Positions 37,401 to 49,400 of a stretch of 64,000 nucleotides of DNA are shown piece by piece. The notes beneath the pieces are model-generated. The model was not told the DNA's origin. It did not search any database and saw only the letters and a program-made list of their open reading frames with translations. How positions within the stretch are numbered: position 1 is the first letter of the stretch; each line of letters opens with the position of its first letter. Location of the stretch: the NCBI GenBank assembly GCA_029204225.1, contig CM055093.1:28059566-28123565 (forward strand), in the 5' to 3' direction. This DNA comes from Diphasiastrum complanatum (taxonomy: Eukaryota > Streptophyta > Lycopodiopsida > Lycopodiales > Lycopodiaceae). A program made the translations under genes and the position numbers.

Positions 37401-40400
37401 GCTTATAAAGAGTCATGAAATGGCAAGGAGCTCATGTAATAAAGCTTGGAATCCACACGTACAAACAAAAGTAAAGGTTGGAATTGTTAAAAACTTGCCA
37501 GGGGATTGCACTTCGGTCAAGAGTTAAAAAAGAATCTACAAAATAGTGAATTTGTGATCCCAGCTCCCCAACTTTGCACAACAAAAAGTAGTACTCCACA
37601 TCTGGCTCCTAAAGCTTTGGGCACCCACGATCAACTTAAATGAAGAGACTCTTGTAAAACATATGGAAATATATAATTTTATGAATGAGGTGTAGTGGGG
37701 CCTAGCGTTATTATTTTTAGACTTGTTGTATGTTATAGCTTTCGGTCCAGCATTTCTTGAATAATTGCACTGTAGACTTTTTATTGACTCCTATTGATAT
37801 GTGTCTTTTGTCATTTATGTGAGCTTGACCTTTTGACTGGTCAAATCAATCATAGCATGGGGTGCAGCAATGAAAATTCCATCATTGCAAGTTTTGAGTC
37901 TCCTAAGTTGGATTGACTTGTAAGTTATTTGTTATGGCTCGTATTACTGATAAGGTGTGATAATGGCTTTGGAGTCTGCTTTTGCAATATTCTTTTTACA
38001 AGTTTTGTGGGGTAAGGGATGATCATGGGGCTTGTATCATATTTGACTCTATTTGCTTTCCACTATTGTCATGGCATTATCAATGACACTTGGCTTATAT
38101 TTGACGTCCATCTTATTACAACACTAATCCAAACGCCCTTAAAAACAATTCAAATTCACTTGTTTAAACTGTTTCGGATTTCTATATTCAATTGACAAGT
38201 ATTTAAAATTTTTAGTCTTCATCAATATGCTGGTCCATCATAATTAGTTTATCTAATAGCATTTTCTTCTTCCTATTTTTGTCTAGTAACTACTACGCTG
38301 TCCAATTCTTTGCATTAGAGCTCCAGTGTTGTCTAGTAACTACTATGCTATCTTCAATGACCAATTCTTTGCATTAGAGCTCCATTAGATAATTACAATG
38401 ACATTCTTGCTCTTTTCTCATTGTCCTCATTATTGTATTATGATGAATAAGGCTTTTTTCTAAACTTATGTATCTCTTAGACTTGGCCTGTGCTTGTATT
38501 CAACCTCTCCCATGTTTGTAGTATGGTCTTCAATGGGGAGTAATTCTTAAGGCAATGGCATGGTCTGGAGGATGGTTGTTTTGGAAGCTTATCAGCCACA
38601 TTGGTGGAAATTCTCGCAATGACTCTGGTGACACTCCCATAGTCTCATATTTTGTGGAGAGTTGAAAAAGCTCCATTTCGACACCTCACATCTCCCTGAG
38701 ATTCCTTTTTCTGTTGCTAAAGCACACGTCATTTTTTTCAATCGCAAAGTTCTCGCGGTTTTTCAAAGAAAACTCACTTATCATACTTCTTGCAGGTCTT
38801 TTCAAAGGAGATACTTCTTCCTAGCCCTTCTCCCGGTATCAATTATGTTTATTTTGCACATTCATGTCCGTACGTCAATAACACCCAATCATCCATATTC
38901 GATTCTTGCCTGCTCCTCTATCAACCCAAAGGCAGGAACTTGATGTCACTGAGACATGCAAGGGTTGAAGTGACGTGATACGTATGATCTCTTGTGGAAA
39001 CTTCAGATCATTTCACGATGCTTGCTCTCTCTCCTCCTCAGTAGCTTTTGTGAAAATGCTATTATTTCCAGTCCTCGTGTCACATTGTTGGACACTCGTT
39101 CATCCATGGCTGTCTTGCATCGATCACATATGTTCTCATTTAGCTAGTTAAGGTGGCACAAACTTTTTGAAGACGACTTTCATAGTCAAGATTCGGCCTA
39201 CTTTTTTAATGGTCACTTATTGGGACCTCTTTATTCACTTGCATATGCTCATGGGTCATGTGCTCCTACATGATTAGATGTAGAGAATCCCTTATCTCAT
39301 CATGTTGAATACTTTGTTGAGAACTTTTGTCAATCATTAAGCTTTCAAAGTTATAAAATTTTTCTCACCTGCCTTGCAAGTCATGCAATGCATTCACTCT
39401 ACTTACTTTCTGAAAATACTTGGAGCTGGCTTTTTATGGGCATTCATGCACAGCTTCAGAAAGAGACATCCATTAAGGAGAGAGACTCACTTTCATTGAC
39501 TTGTTTGGCTTTGTTTGAACTTTGAACACCTTCTACATTAAATCTATAATAATTTCTGACTCGGCTCAAATTCACTGGTTTAGCAATCAGAGCATTTCTT
39601 TCAGCATATCTCTTACTACTGGATAAATGTGGGGTTTGATGGGCTCTTTTGTATTAGCTTTATCAAACTATAAGATTGATGCTCTGGTCTCTCAGCGCAT
39701 AGAGAGACATTCCTTTCAGAGACAACTTCTTTGGGAGTAGGACCGATGGCAGTTACTGGCTATCTTTTAGTCAATGATTACGTCTTTTTCATCTTTGCAT
39801 GCCATTTCTGGACAGAACATTAGTTCATTGGAATAAGAATAAGTTATGCTTTTCCTGCATCGTAGATTTTTTGTTTCCGAAGCCTCGTTGCACAGTTACT
39901 GAATATGATATTGACCTAGTATTCCTTCAATTATTCAGCTTTCCTTCAATATTTTATTGTGCATGTAATTTTTTAAGTTGCTTCTTAGGGTCTTAAAATC
40001 TTCAAGCAGTATAATCATAAAAATGATTGGCTTCATGCATGAAATTTACATTTTCTGAATGCAAATGGAAGATGTTTATATTTTTTGTTGTTTTCAGTAT
40101 TACTTCTTATGGTTGGTTTTGGCCTAGGTTCGAATTTCAAGTAGCAAAATAAGTCCATTGTCGGGATTGGGATTTGGAGTTGGTGTTGCTGCAGACCCCA
40201 TGGCTATTCGAAAAGGAGGAAAGCAAATGCCAATGGAGGATGTCTGTTTGTGTGAATGGCCACTTCGTGGTGTTGAAAATGTAATTTTTGAGAATTTCCT
40301 CACAATTACAAATGTTACTGAAAGTTTCATTCATGTTTATGATTTAAGCTTTTCTTGGCCTTTGCTGATGGTTGCAATCAACGCTTTTGAAGACACTTTG

Positions 40401-43400
40401 CCTTTTTGCTTTTTTGCCTTTTTTCTATATCTCCCTGAAGTGAATTGAGATGGACCTGTGTATGGAGTCTTGGCCAGTTCGGAGTATTTTGTATCTTTGA
40501 TGGACATGGAGGTGTTGGAGCAGCTGAGGCAGCCCGCAAGTAAGAGCCTTACTGGTGATTAAGTCTTCTTTTGCTTGACAGATTGATCAAAATCACTTTT
40601 GGTATGGAATGTGTCTCAATGTGTGTATTCTTATATTTGTGATTGTTTGCTTGTAAGCTTCATATTGGCTTTGCATGCAGGTGATATAGGTAGGTCATTA
40701 AAGACAAAAAACGGTGATAACTTATTATTGCTAAATTTCAACCTTGACCATGTGTGCTGAATTACGATCTACTTAGTTCCATGAGAGGGCAGCGAAATTT
40801 TGTCTGGGAAATGAATGCAATATTTTGAAATAATTCTAGATTTTACATTTTTTATATAGCCCGCAATGATAGAGTTGGTAACATCTGCAATCTCAAATTC
40901 CCTATGCATCAAAGGGCTTTCCTTGTGAAGTAGATTCTCAAAGTATAAATGTAGCGAATTGGGTGAAGGTGAAGCAGCAGCAAACTTGTTTTTTCACCCC
41001 ATGGAACATAAGAACATGCTTCCATTCCACAAATGAAATGAACGAGAAATAACTAAGCGTGCCTTGTGATCATGTGACCTTGCAATTCAAGTCCATAATC
41101 GTGCAATTTATTTCAACAAGGTGCTGGCCTCCCTCCATTAAGTGTATCTTGCTGCCAAAAGACTTATGAAGATAGCCATCTTATTATTGCCCTCATGAAA
41201 ATAAAAGCTAACTTGCCATGCTATGCGCCCAAAATGGAAGTCAGTTCTTTAACCTATTCCTACTACTGAAGTGCATATGTGATGCTACTTCTATGGCATC
41301 ACCTTACCTGCAGTCTTACCAAGTACTATAGGCGATTTCTGCTATTTGGCTGAATGTTAATGCTAGATATTGTCGCTGGAATGTTCATTTGATGTTAAGA
41401 GGTTCTATAGCTTAGACAAACTTATCTGGGTATTTAAGCTCCTAAGCTCCTCACATGATGGAAAAATGAAGGAAATATGCAGTATGATACTTAGCATCTA
41501 ACTGCATACCAAAAAAAGGATGCTAGAGGATTGAGAATTGAAATGCCATGGCTTGATTGTAGGAAAGCAAGAGACAAGTCACCAAGATCTAGTTATCAAT
41601 CAATCTCCACAAGAAACAAGAGAGAAGAGGCTGGGCGCCAAATTGTAAGAGAGAGAGAGAGAGAAAACAGCAACAAGAGCAATGGAGAGCCAAACTGTAT
41701 AAAATGGAATACACAATGAGCATCTAAGTACTCTACCTGGATGTGACCAAATGCCACCAAACCCTAAGGTTAACCACTTACTAAATGTAGGGCACCCCCA
41801 AAAGTCAAGATAGGGCCCCTAAACAAAATTAGACCCCTAAGGACCCACGAGTCAGTACATGACCAAAATTGGGTCCAACTGAACTTAAGACAAACTTAAG
41901 ATGGCCTAATTACTATATACCCATGGTTACACAAATCTCGACCTTTTGGGTCAAAGTAACCTATGGATTAACTTCAGCATAGTCATTTATTTCTAACACC
42001 CTCCTTAAATGACAATGCAAAAACTAAAATTTTCACTATGTAACAAAACCAACACGTGGTATCAAATTTAAAGCTTCGCATAAAGCTTCAAATCTGACTC
42101 TAGGCAACGCCTTAGTGAAGAGGTCCGCAATATTATCCTCCGTAGGACAATATTCAAGTAAAATGTGGCCATCATGAAGTCTCTCCCGAACAAAGTGATA
42201 ATAGATCTCGATGTGCTTCGTCCTCGCATGAAAAACAGGATTCCGTGCAATGGCAATAGCACTTTGACTATCACTCAAGATAAGAGTGGCTGAGGGCTCG
42301 CCAAACTTTATGTCAACAAGTAGTCTTCTCAACCATAAACACTCTGTCGTGGCTGAAAATATCGCTCTACATTCTGCCTCACTAGAAGAAGTAACAACAG
42401 TGGGCTGCTTTTTACTTGACCACGAAATTGCAGAATTACCATGAATGTCCAAGATCTTCCGACACCGCACTTGGCTGTCCAAGATCTTCCAAAACTGGTC
42501 CTTGCTGTCCAACAGTTCCTGCAGGCTGATTTTGAGCAACAACGGGCGGTTCTTGATGAACATTAGGCTCTAAACTTGATGAGGTGTTGGGCAGGTCGAA
42601 ACTGGTTGATTGCTGCCCCTTATCTCCAACAATAGAAGATGGTACCAAATCTGGAAAAACTTCAACATTCACACTATGTGGGCTGTCCCCCTTCAAGATA
42701 TGAGTTGGGCCACATCCAATGAATTCTTTTCATCAAAATGCACATCACGACTAACAATAATCTTATTAGTGCTCAAATTGAATAGCCTATAGCCTTTGCT
42801 TTCACTACTATAGCCAACAAAAATGCATTTAACTCCTTTATCCTCAAGCTTTGTACGAAGTTTATCCGAAACAAAAGCATAAGCCATACAACCGAAAATG
42901 TGAAAGTGAGAGATTGTAGGCTTCTTTCCATACTAAACGTCATAAGGAGTTAATACTTTCAATGCTTTAGTAGGATAACGATTGCTTATGTATGCTGTCG
43001 TATGCCTTGAATAGAATAAGATGCATCATCCGCACATTGTACCTTACTTCCATTTTGCACTTTTACTAATTTAGTAAATGCTTCTTTGCAAGAAGTCATA
43101 TGACAAGTAGCACCACTATCAATCACCCATTCAATGGGCTGAAAATTAGCAACTTGCAAAACAGAATCTGAATTCCTCATAGATGTAGTAGTACTAGTAG
43201 AAGCAATATTAGACACAAAAGCATAGTCTTGGTTGAAGAGATCACCACTAGCTTCAAGCTTTTGCTCCAAAGTAGCAAGTGAAGCACTAGTATCAATTCC
43301 TTTACTCTCCTCTTTCGTAAGCTTCTTCTTACAATCCTTGATGAAGTGCCCATACCTTTTGCAATAATGGCACTTCCCTTTCTTCTTTTGAGTGTTGACA

Positions 43401-46400
43401 TCTTGACCTCCAACGGGCTTTTGCTCATCCTTGGAAGGAGGCTTCCCCTTTCCTTTTGACTTGCCTTTGCCCTTGCCTTTCGTGAAGAAAGCTTGATCTT
43501 GTTGAGTGTCACCCGCAAAGTTTTGCCTCGTTTGCTCCTCTTGAAGAAGCAACCCAACAAGTTCATCAAAGGAGAGTTGCTGTCCCCTAAGAGAGATACC
43601 CAAAGATGAAACAAATGGAAGATAAGATGAGGGTAACGAGTTGAGAGTAATGGAAACAAATTGAGCATCCTCAATTATCTCATCAATATTGAGAAGCTCC
43701 TCACGAAGATCCTTGATCTTCGTCAAGTGATTGGTCACTTGATCCCCTTCTTGCATCTTCAACAAAGAAAGCTGATTTCTGAGATACACCACTCTTGCTG
43801 GATTTTTGACTCTATACATAGTATAAAGTGTATCCCACGCACTTTTAGATGTCTTACAAGACCTAATATGAGGTAAGATAGATCTTTTCACAGCAAGAGC
43901 AACCATAGAATGTGCTTGTGCATCCCTTCTATCCCACTTCTTTTGTTCTTCCGAAGATGGAGAAGATGATGTTGATGATGATGATCCACGAGGTGTAGGA
44001 GGTGCCAAAGACGGAGGCCTTTCCTCATCACCATTGACCAAATCCCACAGACCTTTCGCTATGAGAAGATTCTTCGTCATGTAACTCCACAAGGAGTAGT
44101 TTGTGCCGTCCAACCGATCTTCACTAAACAAAGAACCGATAGCTTCCGATCTTTAGCCATTACCTCCAACAAAATTCCAGCTTGTAGTAGATAGGAAAGA
44201 GAGCCTTTCCACAACCAAATCTACTCAAAAATTTGCAGCAAACAAAGAGCTGAAAGTAGGAGCACAAGATATCTTTCAATCTGCAACCAAAGTGCCCAGA
44301 AGATAATGGATAGATGGCTGTCTTTTTGCACAAAAAAACCAGCTTCTTGAAAATTAGGTTAGCTTCGATTGAAGCCTACACCGAAACCCAATTAGGAAGC
44401 CAAATAGTGTGATCAACACACACTCCAATAGGGCTGTTGAAAGCACCCTACTACTTGCTGAGAATCTGCAAATTTCCAGCCACAAGTTGACCTAACCCTG
44501 AATAGGGTTTGCTGAATTTTGGGCGCCCTCCTACACAAATGCAAACCTGAAAACAAAAACAGCAAGATAAGGAGACACCACAACCAAAAATCAGTTGCAG
44601 ATTTTTGGGCGCTCTCCTCCAAACAAAACTTGCTGAAAACTGGTTGCATAAAAATCAGATTTGAGATTCTGATTTTTGGGTGCCAAAAATTGCTCCTCCA
44701 AGATCTCTGATGGCCGCCCTCCTTCAACCTGAAAAGAGACAAAAAAGCTGATGCCAACTCCACTTGAAAAGATCAGCAAGATGCTGAAATTTCACAACAA
44801 AAAGCAGAGAAGCTCCTCTTCTGGTAGGGCGCCAACAAACAAGCTTGCTGCAGATCCGGTAGCTCTGATACCATGTAGGAAAGCAAGAGACAAGTCACCA
44901 AGATCTAGTTATCAATCAATCTCCACAAGAAACAAGAGAGAAGAGGCTGGGCGCCAAATTGTAAGAGAGAGAGAGAGAGAAAACAGCAACAAGAGCAATG
45001 GAGAGCCAAACTGTATAAAATGGAATACACAATGAGCATCTAAGTACTCTACCTGGATGTGACCAAATGCCACCAAACCCTAAGGTTAACCACTTACTAA
45101 ATGTAGGGCACCCCCAAAAGTCAAGATAGGGCCCCTAAACAAAATTAGACCCCTAAGGACCCACGAGTCAGTACATGACCAAAATTGGGTCCAACTGAAC
45201 TTAAGACAAACTTAAGAATAACTAAATACCCATGGTTACACAAATCTCGACCTTTTGGGTCAAAGTAACCTTTGGATTAACTTCAGCATAGTCATTTATT
45301 TCTAACATTGATTGTGTTCTATCTAGAACAAGGGAACACCACTCTACAGACCAAATGTTTCCTAATCTCGAGTTTAATAATGAAATATATGTAATGTGAA
45401 CGGTCTTTACGTATTATCCTAATTTTTTGTTTTCAAGTTCATTTTAATGTTATAAATGCTTGACTTTTAATTATAGTCATCTTTACAACTATATAGATTA
45501 TTTCATGACACCATGATAAGAAATTGTAAAATGTTGAGTTGGTTTTCTATCTACTGTTTGAAGGAGCATTAAAGAGAGTCTCCATTGCTTCAAGATGAGC
45601 TGTGTGATGGAAGTAACTCTTGAACTATTGGCAGATATTGTTAGATTTTGTTTGCCAGCTCAATTCTTATCTGGTCTATGGCTTATCCTTAATCTTGTGC
45701 TAACTGGTAAAGGTCTTTGAAAGGCATGATATACGATAATATGATCATTTAAATCCTTTTGTTCTTTTTTTGGGCTCTTAGTCATGTAAGAATGGATGTT
45801 GGGACGTTTGTGCTGTGTTTATGTTCTAAATGTTAAGTTGAAGTCATAAAATTCACCTAGTAGAATGTAGACTGTGAGGGACTTGACAGACAGAAAAGGG
45901 TTCTGGTTTATCTGCAAAAGCTGCATCAGTAAAATGTAAGTTTGTCATGGGCATACTATTACATTGTAGGTTATCGTTGTGAACAACCTATAGAGATCTT
46001 GTGAATGCTTCACGACAAGTCTTTTTTCTGAGTCTTAACATGTTCAAGTTTTTACCCTCTTTTCTGAGTCTCTATAAATTTCTCTGCAATGAGCAAAGTC
46101 CACCAAAAGAGAAGCAAATCTTTTGTTGATGAACGGGCTTAGCTGTGAAATAGGTCAGAAGGAACCCCTTGTGAAGCCTATTAGCCCAACATAACCAACA
46201 AAGGAGCCATTCATGTGATCAAACCACCTAACAGCCTGGCCACTGAAATACTCAATGGTGCCTTTGAAGGCTAAGATTTTGAGCATTTCTATCGACAAAT
46301 CTCTTGCCGTATAGAATTGATCGCCATAAAAATACAAATATTGAGAATCAAATACACATGAAGTTTATAAACTATACGCCTATGTCAAGGTCATTGCATG

Positions 46401-49400
46401 CCAGGTCCAAGCAGGGAGCAAGAACATACAATGATGACACTGAAAAATTAAGGGCACGTGCCTGTATGGGCTGCATGTATCACAAGGTGTGCAAATAGTC
46501 CACATGAGATTGACCTCGGTGTCAACCACTGCAATGACAAATTGAAGGGAAGTCGCCAACTGCAATTGCATCATGTACCCTCCTTGAGATGGTGCAATTG
46601 ATGTGGTGAAGCTGTTGGTGTCGTTGGAAGTGGAGCTATCTGAATCCATCATCTCATTGGACGCAACATGCCTGGCCAAACTCATAATTGGGCTTCATCA
46701 TATCCAAACTCAACGAGCACCTTGAAACACAAGTAGGTCACCCTTGAGTGCTGTTGAAGAGTAATGCCTATTTTACCCCTTTTGGCTAAGCATTAGTTAA
46801 GTTGTACATAACTCATGGGTCATGTTTTAATTAAATGCATAAGACCCCCTTTTGTTAAGTTATGCAAATTAGTGCAAGTGGCCCACTTGGTCAAGTAGCT
46901 CACTCCTGTGGTTGACACCTAGACTTTCCATGCATGTAAAGGAGGTGCTTGCCTCACAAGGGATTTGGAGGACCCACGCCCTCCTCTCTCTCTCTAGCAA
47001 TTCATTTCTTCTTGAGACTTTTGAGTTTGTGAGATGCTCATGCAATTCTCCTTGTGTGTGATATTTTCATAGCCAAGTTTTCTCAAGCTTTCATAGTTGA
47101 TCTAGCATTTGAGTTAAGATACTCCATAGCTAGGTCTTGTAAATCTTCATGGTATCAGAGCAGGTTGTCTAGCCTGTGAGTCTGAGAGTGAGAGAAACTT
47201 CAGTGCTTAGATTCTTGAGAAGATTCTTATCTTCTACAAGCACCTCAATCTTGAAAGAGGGAGCATTTGATCTACAGGTGTCAGATCAGGTGGAGTCTTG
47301 CACTGTTGGAGAGCTATTGGCAAGGGGAGTGGGATGATTCAAAACTTTCTAAATTTGGCTAAGTTTTGGGGAGTCTTTCTAGAGGAGCTTACACAAAAGT
47401 AGGGCGCACTTTCTGTAGGGGCTTCTGGTTTTTGTTCCAATGGAGCCTAGTGCTTGTGCTAGTGAGGCCACACCAAGTGGCAAAGACAAAACCAGGAGCT
47501 GAAGGGTTGCCTTGAAGTGGCTACATACCCTAGTTTGGGGTTAAACCCTTGTTGCTTGAAGCTGTTCTTTTCTGATCTTTTTTAGGTTGAGCTTCTGTTT
47601 TAAGCACAGATTTTAGCATGGCAAGTCTTGGGGAGAGTTTGCTGGGTGAATCTAGCAAACTAGATGGCACAAACTACAGAGTGTGGAAGTTCAAGATAGC
47701 CAATATCTTGATGGATAAGAATTGCTGGGAGGTCATGACAGGTACAGAACTTGTACCAACATCTGATCCTGAATTGAAGGACTACATGAACAGGAGACAG
47801 AAAGCTCATAGGATAATCAATCTTTCTGTCAAGGACAATATTATTCCTCACATTTGCAATGCAAGGGATGCAGTTGATGCTTGGACAATTCTGAAGTCTA
47901 TGTTTGAAACAGTGGATTCAGCTAAGCTGGTGTATTTGCAAAACAGGTTACATACTCTCAAGATGGAAGCAGGTGCAACAATTGGTGATCATATTACAAA
48001 GGTCAAGGACCTAATGGATCAACTTGCTTCAGTTGGAGAGAAAGTAAGTGACAGGAGTATTGTTCCCATAGTCTTGAACAACTTGTCATTCAACTATCAA
48101 GACTATGTGATGTCCCTTTCTGCTAGGGAGAAACTCCCAACCCTTGGGGAGTTATGTGGTCTTCTTTTACAGGAGGAGATGAGAAGGAAGAATCTTTCTG
48201 AAAGGGAAGATAATCCAGAGCTTGCATTTGCTTCTAAGAAGAAGCAAAACTTTCAGAAGAAAGGCAAAGGCAAAAAGAAGAACTCAAAGCAAAGCTTGGA
48301 GCAGCAGGTGTCCAAGTTATAGGTTGGAGAGGAGTCAAGCACCAATTCCTCATCTACACCCAAGAGGAAGGGCAACTACAACTACTGTGGTAAGTATGGG
48401 CATTTTGCTTTTGAATGCAGGAAGAAGCAAAGTGATCAGAAGAAGGGAAAGAACCAGTGGGGTCACTTTGTTGACAAAGTTGCAGAGGAGGAGCAATCTG
48501 GTGTGCTTGAGCTATTCACCGCAGCCCTATCATCTGAATCCACATTTGGTGGATGGTACATTGATTCTGGAGCCTCAAAGCACATGACACCTCATAGAGA
48601 TTGGTTCAGCACCTATGAGGAGACAGAAGATGGTCAGCATGTTTGCCTTGGAGATAATTCTACACGTATGGTGAGGGGCAAAGGCACAGTTGCAATACAG
48701 CTATCATCAGGTGAGGTGAAGGAAATTAAAAGTGTGTTGCATGTACCAGGGTTGGCTAAGAACTTGCTATCTGTTGGTGCCATTACCAAACAGAACATGG
48801 TGGTAGAGTTTAATGATTCTAAATGTTTGGTAAAAGACAAAGATCAGAACTTCAAGGTGGTAGCCAAGGGAATGCAAGAAGGAGGTCTTTACAAGCTTTT
48901 CACAACCATTCCTAGCCAAGAGGCCTTGTCTGCAAGAGATACTAATCGGGACAAGCTTTGGCATGAGAGATATGGTCATTTGAGTTATAAAAGTTTGCAA
49001 GTTTTGAACAGGCACAAAATGGTAGTAGATCTTCCTAGCATTAAGTCTTCTTCAGATACATGTGAGGCTTGTGCATTAGGGAAGCAACAGAGGAAGAAGT
49101 TTCCAAAGGAGAAAGCTACCAGGGCCAAGGGCATTCTTGAACTTGTGCATTCATATTTATGCGGTCCCATGCAGGTCAAATCAGCAGGGGGGGCATACTA
49201 TCTCATGACCTTCGTAGATGATTTCTCTCGGAAGGTATGGGTCTATTTTCTGAAACTGAAATCTGAAGCGTTCAAATACTTCAAACAGTGGAAAGCTATT
49301 GTGGAAAACCACACAGGAAAGAGGTTAAAGACTCTCAGGTCAGATAAGGGTGGTGAGTATATTTCTGATAAGTTCAAAGATCTTTGCAAAGCATGTGGGA

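Larger units (their letters stand above)
35898..40127. other. Right part of KAPP intron 4
   Basis: Apart from the two duplications listed at 36237-36696 and 38282-38395, I see no element, RNA gene or domain-bearing frame. The sequence is AT-rich intron. It ends with the acceptor GGCCTAG at 40121-40127. Confidence 0.5.
41558..45307 (-). mobile_element. Antisense copia element with two internal deletions (element D)
   Basis: The element is 3,750 bp, with LTRs at 41558-41998 and 44874-45307 and a perfect target duplication, TTGAT (41553-41557 and 45308-45312). Read on the minus strand it has LTR, primer site, leader, gag and the start of protease. A deletion then removes the rest of protease and the integrase core. 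The integrase C-terminus follows, a second deletion removes reverse transcriptase, and RNase H, the polypurine tract and the LTR complete it. Loss of the enzymes with all cis signals kept is the pattern of a non-autonomous derivative. A related 5' fragment lies at 15405-16690. Confidence 0.93.
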
